DNA from: Cristatella mucedo
Taxonomy: Eukaryota; Bryozoa; Phylactolaemata; Cristatellidae
Length of the DNA: 50,000 bases
Reading direction: 5' to 3'
Assembly: GCA_009760855.2 (NCBI GenBank)
Contig: WPIO01000040.1
Span: forward strand, 2,207,501-2,257,500
Below, in pieces: positions 23,824-35,563 of the stretch (position 1 is the first letter of the stretch; every line of letters begins with the position of its first letter). The notes beneath the pieces were generated by a model. The model was not told the DNA's origin. It saw only the letters and a list, made by a program, of their open reading frames with translations, and did no database searches. Position numbers and translations under genes: made by a program.

Positions 23824-24387
23824 ATGTGTCGGCGGCGGAGGTCGCGAGCCATCCAACGAACGACCGTCGCACGGTCTAAAGAAGGCTGAAGCGGACTCGC
23901 TCAGCACGCTTCTAGGGCGCTGGTAGGGCAGAGCAGGGCAACAGGGGGGAGGGGAGGTCCCGTCGACGCCCCGGCGATGCCACGGCGAAGCCTCGGGTTC
24001 GGACGCTCTAGACAGGCGGCGCCGGCGGCCCACACAGCGACGGCTGCTTCGGACCGTCGGAGCGGCAGCTCCGCGGCCCGCGCTGCCGCACAGGCGATAG
24101 CCGAAGACGTTTTCGAGCGAAACCCGCGATTAATGCCGAAACCGGCAGCGCCTCGCTTGCTTGCCGCTTGCCTCGACCTTGACCTCGCGAGTCGCCGACG
24201 GCTGACGGCTCTCTTTTCGAAGCAGCTGCTGACGTCGGAAACGACAGTGGACGACAACGTCGGACGACAACGCAGAAGAAGAGGGCCGCGCGGCCCTGCA
24301 TGACCACCCCTGCGTGACCACCGCTGCCGTAGCTGCCGTCCAAACGACACTGGACGAAGGCGGACTGGCGGCGGCCACCTGGCATCG

Positions 24388-26023
24388 ATGACGACGATGG
24401 GCGGCGGCGTTGACGTGCGACGACGCCCAGCAGGGATGCACTTGACGACCTTGGCCGTCGCCCTGGCGGCGGCCGTCTCTTGCCTCGTCGTCGAGCCGAC
24501 GCTCGCCGACGGCTGCCCCAGCGCAGCCAGCGCCGCTTGCGAGTGTGTCGGCGTGCTGAGCGGCGGCGGCGGCACGGAGATGTCGTGCCTCCGCGCCGGC
24601 ATCACGTCGCTGCCGCCGGTGCCGCTCGACACCGTGCGGCTAGACGTTCGGCGGAACAACATATCGACTCTGCTCAACAACTCGCTGTCGCTGTCGTCCC
24701 TGGCGAGCATCACCTTCGTCGACCTGTCGTGGAACGCGATCGTCACCGTGCAGCCGGCCGCGTTCGCCGGCAGCGGCGGTTCGCTCACCGAGCTTCGGCT
24801 GAACAACAACCTGCTCTCGCGCCTCTACGACTACACGTTCAAGGACCTCGCCCAGCTGCGCACGCTGCAGCTCGCCGGCAACGACCTCGTCGCACTGAGC
24901 GGCGCCACGTTCTACGGGCTGCTCAACCTCGTCAGCCTCGATCTGAGCGGCAACCAGCTGTCGTCCCTGCCCGCCAACGCGTTCGTGCCGCTGACGAGCC
25001 TGCAGACGCTCAGCCTGGCGAACAACGTTCTCGCCGCCCTGCCCGCCAGCCTGCTCGTCATGCAGCCGTCGCTCGTCGCCTTCTCGGCGGCCGGCAACCG
25101 GCTCTCCGCGCTGCCGAGCGGCGCCTTCTTCGCCGCCAGTCCGGGTGTCCAGTCCGTCGATCTGTCAGGCAACCGCCTGACGAGCGTGCCCGCCGGCTTC
25201 TTCGCCGGCGCGACGGCGCTGACCAGCGTCCAGCTCGGCGGCGCCTCGCTGGCTTGCGACTGCACCCAGTACTCGCTCCGCGTCTGGATGGACAGCGCGT
25301 CGTCGCAGGCCATGAGCGGCTGGCTCGCCGCGCCGGCGACGAGCGGCACGTGCGCTCAGCCGCCAGCGCTACAGGGCTTCGGGGTCGTTGCCGTGCCGGC
25401 GAGCAGCTTCGTGTGCACGACCACCGCGGCAGCAACCAGCGCGACGACGGCGTCGTCAGCGCCAGCGACTACCACGGCGGTGCCACCGCCGGCGGCGACG
25501 AGCGGAGGCGATATATACATCCCGATCCAGACGACGGCCGGCGGCGGCGGCACGCCGACGGCGGCCACGACCCGACTGAGCGATACGGCCGCGATAATAC
25601 TCGGCTCGTGCGTCGGCGTCCTAGCGCTGCTGGTCGCCATCACCTTGGCGCTCGTGCTGCGACGCCGTCGCCGCTCGAACGCCGGCGGCGAATCGACGAA
25701 GGATGCGAAGCGACCGCGGCGCCGCTCGATCCAGACGCCGACTAAGCCGACTAAGCCACGGATCGACGGCGAAGGCGCGGGCCGTGCGGCGGCGGCGGCG
25801 GGCAACGCACTCTCGCCGACGACGCGCGCGCGACTGATGACGTCTACGGCTGCCAACGGAGAAGCGGCGCCGAGCGACGACACCGGGCCGCCGCCGCCGC
25901 CGCCTCCGAAGATGAACGGACTCGTCCCGTACGCGCATGCGCGGCGGAGCAGGGCGGGCAGCGCCGGCGACCAGCAGCAGGATGGTGCGACGACCAGCGG
26001 CGGCCTGGCGCCGCGAGTCACAG
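24388..26023 (+). CDS. LRR single-pass membrane protein, exon 1 (signal peptide, LRRs, membrane helix, part of tail)
   Basis: This exon covers residues 1-545 of a predicted 740-residue cell-surface protein. A signal peptide starts best at Met17 (24436; MHLTTLAVALAAAVSC). A cysteine-rich LRRNT cap (Cys43, 51, 53, 67) is followed by about eight leucine-rich repeats (80-276, repeats of the LxxLxLxxNxLxxLP type). An LRRCT cap has Cys290, 292, 322 and 343 (CDC start). A Thr/Ala/Pro-rich stalk and one membrane helix (about 401-424, stopped by RRRRR) follow, then a basic, Pro-rich tail with seven prolines. No Ig or FN3 domain is seen. The exon ends at a strong donor, CACAG|gtaggc, phase 1. Related families (LRRTM-, LRFN-, kekkon-like) act in cell adhesion and synapse formation. 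No specific orthologue is claimed. The gene is nested antisense in intron 8 of the GR-like gene. Confidence 0.88.
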
Positions 26024-26631
26024 GTAGGCGGCCGTCGGAGCAGCGAACGCTCGCCGCGACGCGGGCGGCCGAGACGAAACCTCTCCGCAAGAGGGCGCCC
26101 GTCTCGGCTTTTAAATCCACGCCGCCCCGCCCGCGTCGTCTGCCTCGCCCCTTCAAACAATCACCTGCAGAGCGGTCACCGTCGCGATTGGCAATAGGCA
26201 CGGAATGGCGTGCATGGCGGGGATGTCGTCGTGCGATCGAAGAGGCGTTCGCCTTCTCCTCGCGAATATCGGCAGCTGTAAAGAACTTTCGGTAGAAACT
26301 TCAGGGGCGAGTGAGAAACTTAAAATCTACTTCCAAAATCGACAGTCTCACCGGTAGCAGTGCAGAGCGACAGTAAGCGACCAACATACCTAGTCTGTCT
26401 CGCTGAGCCACACACTTGCGACAGATTTGAGACGAATTCGCTCAAGATTTTGGAGCTTTTGCACTTCCTCGAGCCTCAAGAAGCGGCTGCGGCGGCTGCG
26501 CACGGCAGCACGCCCAAGCCGGCCGGAAAGCGGTCCTACACAGAGTGAAGGCAGTCGACCGAAACTCGACAGCCAGCGTTATCAACAGCCAGTTGCATGG
26601 CAGTCCTATCCCGTAAACAGCCATCCTGCCC

Positions 26632-26850
26632 TCGTCCGATCCTGCCCTCGTCCGATCCTGCCCTCGTCCGATCCTGCCCTCGTCCGATAATGCTCTCGTC
26701 CGATCCTGCCCTCGTCTGATTCTGCCCTCGTCCGATAATGCTCTCGTCCGATCCTGCCCTCGTCTGATTCTGCCCTTGTCACATCCTGCGCTCTTCCGAT
26801 CCTTCGCTCGTCCGATCCTTCGTTCGTCCAATCTTTCGCTCGTCAGATCC
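26632..26850. repeat. 16-bp minisatellite in the LRR gene intron
   Basis: About 13 units of cctgccctcgtccgat with variants (aatgctctcgtccgat, ccttcgctcgtccgat). It lies between LRR exons 1 and 2, and ends about 60 bp before the acceptor. Confidence 0.9.
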
Positions 26851-26909
26851 TGAGCTCGCTCGATCGCCACGAGCCACGCCGACGAGCCGCCATCGCGTCT
26901 CCGTTGCAG

Positions 26910-27496
26910 ACGTCTGGACGATCGGGGAAGTCGTGGCGCCGCCGGCAGCGATGGACCAGACGCTCGCGCCGGCGCACTACGTCGACCCGGAAGCGCCGTT
27001 TCGCGCCTCAGCCAGCTGCGGCGGTGGCCCTCAGCGTAGCGCGTCCGTCTACCTGTCGGCTCGCGGCGGCATCGGCGACGGCAGCTGGCTCGAGATGACC
27101 GCTCGCAACGCGCCTTTCACGTCGTCGCTGCGAGACGCCAAGCCGGGGCACCTGCAGCTGCACATCGGCGGCGGCGGCAACTCGGCCGCCGCCGCAGCAG
27201 CCGGCCGCTCGCAGTCGTACGGCGGCTGGCACCGCCCGTCGCTGCTAGCGCCCGGCCGCCTAGCCATCGTGGCGTCCGACGGTCACGCGCAGGTGACCGT
27301 CCTGCCGTCGCAGGGCAGCGTGGACAGCGGCGTGCATTCGCTCGCGCCGTACGGCGTCGGCGGCGAGGCGGGCACGCCGAGCACACACCGCTCCTTCTCG
27401 CCCCTCTCGAACGACGCCATTTTCGCGACCTATGACCCCATGTCCAAGCCACCGCTGCTCGAGCCGCGCCGCTACAAGAACGACACGTTCGTGTGA
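26910..27496 (+). CDS. LRR membrane protein, exon 2 (cytoplasmic tail with C-terminal PDZ-binding motif)
   Basis: Acceptor gtctccgttgcag|ACGTCT completes a Asp codon after exon 1 and keeps the frame for 195 residues to a TGA. The tail is Gly/Ser/Ala-rich and low in complexity, and its last residues are YKNDTFV. TFV fits the class I PDZ ligand S/T-X-hydrophobic, usual at the C-terminus of LRR synaptic adhesion proteins. Without splicing, exon 1 would read through to a stop at 26295 and lose this end. The intron (26024-26909) holds a 16-bp minisatellite. The splice is inferred from sites and frame. Confidence 0.8.
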
Positions 27497-27888
27497 CGAA
27501 ACGTTTCGGCACGTCTCCGGGATGAGGAACGCGGGGCCGCAGCCGATCCGCTCGCATTCCGTTCGTTGCGTTTCCTTTCGCGGCCAGTCTGCCCGAATCG
27601 CTGCTGTCGGCTCCACTGCGGCCGTCGAGCCAACTGCTTCCAGTGTGGCGGCGAGAAATACATTGCTCAACTTACAGGCCTCGCCTCGTTTGTCGACGGC
27701 TTGCATGCGCTGCGCAAGGTGAAGGGGAAGGTGCAAGCACTTCTAGAGCCAGGTCGCGGGTTAGGCTCGAGTCCTGCAGTGAGTGGAGCGAGCGAAGCGC
27801 TAGCCACCAGGGGGCGCTCTTCTACCGCCTTGTCCCACTTATTGAAGCCGAAAAAGCCGCTACCGAAGAAGCTGAAGCTCGAAGGAAG

Positions 27889-27890
27889 CT

Positions 27891-27943
<53 letters not shown>
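27889..27943. repeat. (CCG)n triplet repeat
   Basis: About 17 CCG triplets, 390 bp after the LRR stop codon, in what may be its 3' untranslated region. Confidence 0.9.
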
Positions 27944-29480
27944 GAGGTAGCCTCTTCTTCTCCCCCCACACACGGTCTGCTCCACAAGAAAGGCACCGCC
28001 CCGCCCCGCCCCCTCCCCGGGGCCGATCGTCTCGAGACTGATCCTCGGCGTGCCGAGCGTTCGCCACTTTCGGGGGCGTGCGGCAGCAGTTCGCAGCCGA
28101 CTGCGAGAAGTGCAAGACCTTTTGGGAAGAGTTCGACAGAGCCTACGCTCGGAGACCGCTCCGTCGCTGCTGCTGCTGCTGCGAGACGCAGGACTATCTC
28201 GAACATGAGGATCCGCCAGTAGGACCGCACAGTAGGACCGCAGAACATGCCGAACCGCAGAGGCGTTCGCCGGGGCGGAAAAAAATGGCGGCGGCGGTGC
28301 GACGGACGACATATGGCCGGCGACAGACTGAGCGGTCGCGACGAGAGCGGACCGGCGGCGGCGGCGGATTCGCCGCCGCCGCCGCCTGCAGCTCCTCTTC
28401 ACTTGGGCCCCTTCACCCGTAGACTAGGCTGGTCGCTAAATTAAGAAAATGGCAAAACTAACATCGCCTAAAATCGCCCCTCTGGTGGCTGCTGCTGCGG
28501 CTCGCTTCGCCAACCGTTCGGCGGCAGCAGCGGCGGCGGCGGGCTGAACCTCGCGGCAGCGCGGCGCCCGAGCGCGTCCGCCCGACAAGCTCGAATGCTC
28601 GAAGGCTCGCGATCAACTGCGGCGACTGCCGGGAGCGGGCAACCAGAGCGACCGCAAGCGACCGAGCGGCGGCAAGGCTTACTGGCGGCTCGGCTCGAGG
28701 CCAGCATCGGGGAAGGAGGCAAGCTTTCGAATGGCGCTCCTCGACAGGTCAGGCAGCTGTCGAACCGGACTGCACCGCTAGGCGCAGCTGCTGCTGGTCA
28801 CCAAAAGCGCTAACGGAACAGCATGGACGGCGTCTTCTGCCCTCCGGCAGCAGACGTGAGTAGCAGCCAGCGGACGAGGCAACGAGCGAGTGCGATCGAC
28901 CGCCCACACTCCGCCGGCGCCCACGCTTCGCTCTTCGCCGGCGCCCGCGGCTTTGCCCTTTGCCACCGCAGAGGCTTTGCCCTTTGCTACCGCTCTGGCG
29001 AAGCACGCGAAAAAACGAATGCCGTCGCCTCCACCAGGCCTTCGTTCGGAGACCCGCGGCAGAGTGAGATTCGATGATGGGGGTAGGAGCGGCGATCGCT
29101 CGCGTGGGTGCTGGGGCAAGGCCGTCGCGTCGCACTCTCGCGTGCCTCGACCGTCGCCGGGCGACGGCCGCGGCCGGCCACGGCCACGGCCGGCGACGCC
29201 CGCAGAGCGAAAGGCTTCTTTGCAGCCGCGGCCGGCGATTCGTCGTCGAGTCCCCCCGGAAGGACAGCGACAGTTCGGAGGCCGCGACGGACCAAAGCCG
29301 CCGCATCTGCACGCGAACAATGGAAGCTCAAACGAACCTCGCCGGCAGCAATTAACTTGCCTTTGATGCGAGGCATCGCACGCTCACAACGGCCAAGGGC
29401 TGGAGCTCATAAAGGAGCTGCCGCTGCCGCCGAAGCTGAACTTGGGTGGCACGAAGTAATTGCAATCGATCGCCGATCAG

Positions 29481-29647
29481 GCGAGAGAGCCGAGCCGATC
29501 GGTCGCCCACAGTCGCCCAGAACGAGAGGGTCCATCCTTCGCCCCCACTCGGCGACAACGAAGGATGTGCAGGAGGCCAATTACGACGAGATCTGCTCGA
29601 TTTACCGACCGACGGACCCCATTGACTTTATGAAGACCGCTTGGTGA
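29481..29647 (+). CDS. Possible alternative C-terminal exon downstream of the LRR gene
   Basis: An open frame ends at TGA (29645-29647) with a tail reading EANYDEICSIYRPTDPIDF then MKTAW. Starting after the AG at 29479-29480 it has the phase (two bases) to join LRR exon 1; starting after 29512 (cccacag) it is phase 0. The NYDEI sequence resembles tyrosine-based signals of receptor tails, which is why it is listed. The acceptors lack a clear pyrimidine tract, and a chance frame is quite possible. Confidence 0.25.
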
Positions 29648-29695
29648 CACCAGTCGCCCCCCACCCACGTCCCCGAGAGAGGCCGTAGTTTGGGT

Positions 29696-29726
29696 ACTCG
29701 TGCATGCGACATGAGCATGCACGAGT
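29696..29726. repeat. Perfect inverted repeat, 12-bp arms
   Basis: actcgtgcatgc and gcatgcacgagt flank a 7-base loop (gacatga). It could form a hairpin in DNA or RNA. Its role is unknown. Confidence 0.8.
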
Positions 29727-30808
29727 TCGGACTCGAGAGGCAGGCGCCTGGCCCGGAAGGGCAGGCGGTCCGCACTGAGTTGGCTCTGGATCGGACCGGG
29801 CGGTCCCGCAGGGCTAGCTCTAGACCAGATAGCTCTGCACTTGGTTGACTCGGGTACCAGGCCGCCAGCTTCGTGGTCAGCTAAACTTCGAGATCCAGAG
29901 TTCGGGGGAAGCTTCATACTGGAGTTTAAGCTTTTCAAGGTCAGGCAGAGTTCAAAGTTCGACGTTCAGACAACGAGCCAGCTGAGCCAGGATTTTCCTC
30001 TGGGGTCGGGCAAGATCTGCACAATTCTTCACGAAGGCGTGGCTAGACCGCAACTAACTAAGAATCGTAGTGTTCATTCGACGCGAACTCGGCGGTTGCA
30101 CATCGAATGGAGTTAAGACACAATCTGGTCGCTGGGGTCGGTGGGTGTAGGAATTGGGGTCGGTCCACATTGCTGCCCACTGTAGGGGGGGACATGTCTC
30201 ACTGACCCCGTCCGGCTCCGCACAGACTCCATTCTAGCTCGTGGGGTGAGGAAATGTCCAATCTAGCTATCGCAGAGAGGAAATCAGAGGTCAACGCCGA
30301 AGTAGGAATTTCGCCAGCAACACAACGTCAGTAAAGCTGTGCTGTGGTCGCAGGGATGTAATAGCCTAGCAACGCCTTATGGCTGCAGCAGGCTTTCTGG
30401 CAACGGTTCGGCCTCAATTCGGCTTTGGCTTTGGCTACAGGGGTACCTTCGGCTACGGTGGGGGGGGGAGCTAATAGCAAGTCACCGAGATATAACCGGT
30501 GCACGTCGGGCAAACCTGCACCACCAGGCTAGAGCAGTGAGATCAGAGGCAGCCAAGCCGATCAAGAGCAACTGCATAATCTACAGCACATGCACTTCCA
30601 GGAGCTGGGTGGACAGGCGGCAGCGCTGCTCTGAACGCTGCCATCGGTCACATGTTGGCAGTTGATTGACTGACAACACTCCGATGGTAAAAAGAGGCCT
30701 TGGCGCTCTGCTGCTTCAAAATCGCGGAAGGCTAGCCTGCCAAACGTCGATGAAGGGCATCGGGGGGGGGGGTTAGGATTAAGGGGATGTGCTGCAATAG
30801 TAGCTCAC

Positions 30809-30908
30809 CCATGACGAACAGCTCGAACAGCCTGACAAGGGCCAGTGACGTCATGCGTGCCATGGCGCCGTTCAGAGTTCCCAGCGACTCGCGAATACTC
30901 AGCACGTC
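30809..30908 (-). CDS. GR-like gene exon 8, end of intracellular loop 2 and transmembrane helix 5
   Basis: Acceptor ctcctggttttag|GACGTG starts in phase 0 and donor GTCATGG|gtgagc leaves in phase 1. It encodes DVLSIRESLGTLNGAMARM and then TSLALVRLFELFVM, the first part of helix 5. The donor opens the 17,235-bp intron that contains the LRR gene on the other strand. Confidence 0.85.
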
Positions 30909-31149
30909 CTAAAACCAGGAGAACGCAAACGCATGCATAGTGTACACGCGCAGCTCTTGCTGTCGAGCAGCAGTAGTGAGTGCACGAAGACGCAGCAGCG
31001 TGCTGGCGTCAGGACCGCAGCAGCAGCAGGGGGAGGAAACTCGTGTCGAGAGGAGGTAACTCGTTCACTTGTCTCACTCGAGCTCTTTCGCATGCTCCGA
31101 GCTAGTGTTCTTGACACAGATCTTTGTTCGGTGTCTTTGTAGACTTGCT

Positions 31150-31345
31150 GGTGCTAGTTTGGCCCAGTGGTTACGGTGCCTTACACGACCGAGGTTAAAA
31201 TGAATGTATTTGATGACAAGAGGTCACGTGGCCTCGAGCCCACGTGGCATACGTGAAGCGCCTGAAGAGAGATTAGGTATTATCTTAGGATATAATTATA
31301 TAATTATAATATTATATAATTATTATAATATTATCTAATAGATAT
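31150..31345 (+). mobile_element. tRNA-headed SINE copy, plus strand
   Basis: Starts with agtttggcccagtggttacggtgcc (box A), has ggcctcgagcccacgtggc at the box B position, then tgaagagagattaggtatt and an AT-rich end. About 35 bp of extra sequence sit between the boxes. Confidence 0.65.
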
Positions 31346-32567
31346 TATCTTAGGGGGTGCTACACAAATGAATTATAGCATCAGACTCTCTCTTTCTCCA
31401 TCCAGGTGTTCCTCTACTGCACCGTGTGTTTGAAGACATTTTAGGAATGTGACAGCCCGTCGTCGCAAGGCAGCAGCGTCTCTCCCGGCACTCGTACACT
31501 CGTGCTGCTCTAAACCAGCTATCAGGGGTCGCTGCCTGCCTGCTCCCTGATCCCTGCCCGACTCCGGTTTTTGGTTTGATTGGATGGGCGATTTTATTAC
31601 TGGATCCGGAAGCCAGTACAGCAACATTGTCACCGACCAACCTCCAGCCTTAGGCACTGCTACTGGCACTACAGCATTCGTCCAAAGGTACAATGTCGTC
31701 GCAATATTCACTGCACCAACGACACTATTGAGGCAGTGTAATTGCACTGCAGACTGTTAAACAGCGGATCATGGCGTGTCTTATATATTGTCTTTGCACA
31801 ATGTCTTGCATAATGAGAATACATAATGCCATTGTATAAGACGGTATAATTATATCGTTACATAAGAATGTCGATCCTTTTGTCAACGAAGGCTTCCGAG
31901 TGGTCTTAATTGGCAAGCATCAAAAGCGCACAGTTATACATACAGGTCTCCGTCTTCCACAACTGACGAGGAGCAACCAGGAGCGAAAAGACATGGCCGC
32001 TTCGATGGCAGACAAAAGCAATCGTCGTGGGCATCAATCGTCGAGCTAGCTTGTTCCCCAGGGCATATATCTATGCTCATCGGCGAGGTTAGGTTTTGGA
32101 CGCAGCCACTATGCGTAGCTTACCAACGGGTAGTTGTAGATCGTACGATGCTTCCGTCAGAATCTATCATGTTCTTACTAGCAATCTAATGTAATATATG
32201 CAAACGGTGTCTCATTAGCAGGCACGTGCACGAACTTGTGCCGGGCACGAGGATCACGACAGCCGGAGGCAACAAGCTTGTAGTTTGTATTAGAAAACAG
32301 CCGAGCGCTCGCCGAGGCATGCATTTAACGCAGCACCTTTAGGCCTGCGACAGCGCCTTTCTTTCGAACGAAATCGAGCGATTTCGTAGTTTCTATCCCC
32401 TTTTCTCTCGGTCAAAAATCGCAAAGCGCGCTTGCAAAAGGGCAGAGGATGCCGCCACGGTCACAGCAGCCAGTAGCGTGCCGCTGCCGCCGAGCTGTGC
32501 ACGATGGCATCGCAGAGCAGAAGCAGAAGCTGCATGGCGGGAGAAGGGCAGGAGGCACAACCCGCAC

Positions 32568-32757
32568 CTTCATGGCTGTCTTCAGGTCCACCGAGCGCTC
32601 CTTCACTCGGATCCCAATGGAGCGCATGTAGAAGATGAGGATCTGACATTGCGTCGCATAGTTGACGATCACAGCTGCATTGACGCCGTTGATGAGGACG
32701 ACGCTGATTAGCTGAATGGCCAGCAACAGCCACAGGGCGAATGATGGTGGTGCCGTT
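32568..32757 (-). CDS. GR-like gene exon 7, transmembrane helix 4 and start of intracellular loop 2
   Basis: Acceptor cgtgctcgtttcag|AACGGC completes a Thr codon with exon 6, and donor GCCATGAAG|gtgcgg leaves in phase 0. Helix 4 runs FALWLLLAIQLISVVLINGV. It is followed by YATQCQILIFYMR and a charged stretch (IRVKERSVDLKTAMK). A long basic loop after helix 4 is characteristic of GR-like receptors. Confidence 0.85.
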
Positions 32758-33024
32758 CTGAAACGAGCACGTGACAGCGCACGTAGCACGCGACAAAGGA
32801 AGTCGAAGCACGCAGACCAAGCACGAGGAGGGAGGGGAGCAGCAGGTCAGCGACGGGCAACCACGAAAGGCTCGACCGGTGCACGAGCTCCTGTGTTGCA
32901 CTGTAGTCCGTCGACAGCAACCCACGTGTGATGGTGAATGAACGAAAACAAGACAAGTGGCCTCCCAGTGGTGCCCCGCTCACGTGGTCAGAGCTACATT
33001 CCTCAGGACGTGCTGGCAGAGATA

Positions 33025-33255
<231 letters not shown>

Positions 33256-33294
33256 AGGCACACACTACTATAGTGACTTTTGTATCTTTCTCCC

Positions 33295-33425
<131 letters not shown>

Positions 33426-34437
33426 GTCTTTGTCTCCATCTCTCTGCCTCTCTCTCTCCTCTCAGTCTATACCTCTGCCCTAGTCTGTTTTTCTGTTTTT
33501 TTGACAAATGCCAATGTAGCCGTCTCTTTGTTTATCTCTATCTATCTGTATGTCTGGATTGTCCGGCCTATCTAGTCTGTCTGTCACTGCCTATTTATCT
33601 ATGTCTGCCTGTCTGTCTGTCTACCAATCTAGCTATCAATCTAGCTATCTCTATCCATGTCAGTCTATGTCTATGCCTATGTCTCTCTATCTCAATCTCC
33701 TTATATCGCTATCTCTGTATATCTCTCTATTTACACTGGCTACGAGTCTACTCGGAAGCACAGCAGTGCTGGCTGAATGTCTGCTGCATTCTATGCTGGC
33801 ATAGTGACGACATGTCGAAACGAGATGCCTCGAGAACTCGACCCTCGACCCCGATGTGCAGCTCCTCACGCCCTCATGTGATCTACGTGAGTCGCAGCTC
33901 CAATGCCTTAGTGTAGCAGCCACGGGGAACAGTGCCTATTGCAGGATACAGAAACGCACGAATTCATCACTGTGTGCTCAGCTAACTATTACATCTACAC
34001 GAGCATTACCAATGTATCCTTTCTATAAAATAGGGAAATCGATTATTTGTAAATGAACTTCAAGTGTGGGATTGCTTTTTCTTTTTCTTGTGTATACAAT
34101 TGTTTATGAAAAATCCATCGTGAAAGCATTATGTTATTTTGGCACATTCGTTCTTGGTGGTACAGTTTAATGTTTCACAGACGAAAGCCTACTACTCCTC
34201 ATAAACAAGGGTTTTGGAAACGTTTGCGATCGAGTGTATATACTTCCTATAAAACTTCAATGCCCCCGGCACTTGTGATTTCCGACTTCGCTCAATTAAA
34301 ACGTCAATGATTCGGCAGAGGGTGAAGCTTATGAGCTCTATTGTATGTAATTTGATAATAGAAAACATATTTTACTAGAATTCAGAGAAATTCAAAGGGG
34401 CCCTTGTTGGGGCAAACATTTATTTGGGCCGGCGCTG

Positions 34438-34594
<157 letters not shown>

Positions 34595-35025
34595 ACATAC
34601 ATAGCACAGCACTGTATCTTTGGTCATCCCACCTCGGGTCTGCAATAGGAAACTGGCAGCAAGTCGGGCTGTGCCTGCACTCCTTCTGGTCTCAGTGGCT
34701 CTACACTTTCCCAGACGTGGACGACTCGAGTTTCGAGCTGCAGGATGGCGCCCTTGCGACTCCTAGCCACAAGGGAAGCACCAGAGAAATGCTCGCTTCC
34801 TCTTCTAGTGCCCACCCCAGCCTTTTCCTGTAGATAGTGGATTGCTCATCCTCACAGACCAGTTCCTAAGGCTAAAAATAATCTTCTACATAATGCTGAA
34901 GAGTAAGCGAGCATCAGCCACTTTTCTGGATGCGCACAGGGCCGTCGTCGACAGAGAGGGCTTCACAGACCAGCCCTAGAAACACAGCAGCGTCAGCAGG
35001 GCAGTCTGTGGGAGTGGCAGCAGCA

Positions 35026-35034
35026 GCAGCACCA

Positions 35035-35104
<70 letters not shown>

Positions 35105-35150
35105 CTGCTGCTTCTGCTGCTGCTGCTGCTGCAGCAGCAGCAGCGGCGAG
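35026..35150. repeat. (CTG)n triplet repeat, CAG on the GR-like gene's sense strand
   Basis: About 35 triplets of CTG with a few CTT changes, flanked on both sides by inverse CAG triplets (35020s and 35132-35143). It starts about 100 bp downstream of the exon 6 donor in the sense of the gene. Poly-Ala and poly-Ser frames here are repeat artefacts. Confidence 0.95.
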
Positions 35151-35239
35151 AGGGGCCAGCAAACGTCGGCACGGCAAACTCAATAGGCACGAGCAGACGA
35201 GCGGCTGTCCCGGGCACCACAGGCAAGTGAGCCACCTAC

Positions 35240-35359
35240 GTTATGAAGACGATGTGCTTGCTCAGCAGATGTTGCCTCTCAATTCCAAAAGCCAACACGA
35301 ACAGCACGTGAGTGACAACCGTCATGGCGACCCACAGGGCGCCCAGCCCGAGCATGATG
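35240..35359 (-). CDS. GR-like gene exon 6, transmembrane helix 3
   Basis: Acceptor gtcgctgcag|CATCATG starts in phase 2 and completes an Arg codon with exon 5; donor TTCATAAC|gtaggt leaves in phase 2. It encodes helix 3 (MLGLGALWVAMTVVTHVLFV) and the short outer loop ERQHLLSKHIVF. A long CTG/CAG triplet tract starts about 100 bp into the downstream intron. Confidence 0.85.
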
Positions 35360-35495
35360 CTGCAGCGACAGCAAACAAACAAACAAGTAGCAAGAGAAAG
35401 CGATACTCACCAAGCGACTCACTACTCAGACATGCCAAGACGCGCACCAAGCGACGGAAGCGGTGGGGGCGCCAGCGGCGGCGGCAGTGGCTTAC

Positions 35496-35563
35496 CGCAG
35501 TTTCTTGATCAGCTTCTGCTGTGACGTCGAACGGCCTTGCGTGCTGCTGGCATCGAGGAAGAC
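35496..35563 (-). CDS. GR-like gene exon 5 (cytoplasmic loop between helices 2 and 3)
   Basis: This short exon is bounded by cacctgtccag|GTCTTC and AAACTGCG|gtaagc. It starts in phase 0 and ends in phase 2. It encodes VFLDASSTQG and a Lys/Arg-rich end (QQKLIKKLR) that continues the cytoplasmic loop begun at the end of exon 4. Confidence 0.8.

Noticed and set aside
24480-25745. 421-codon plus-strand frame overlapping the LRR gene
   Set aside because: Arg/Ala-rich shadow of the GC-rich LRR frame; no domains. Minus-strand frames at 24912-26201 are shadows too.
34914-35183. Poly-Ala frame with VCEALSVDDGPVRIQKSG end as an exon of the GR-like gene
   Set aside because: Its only acceptor (tttctag) gives the wrong phase after exon 6 or an early stop, and exon 7 fits exactly.
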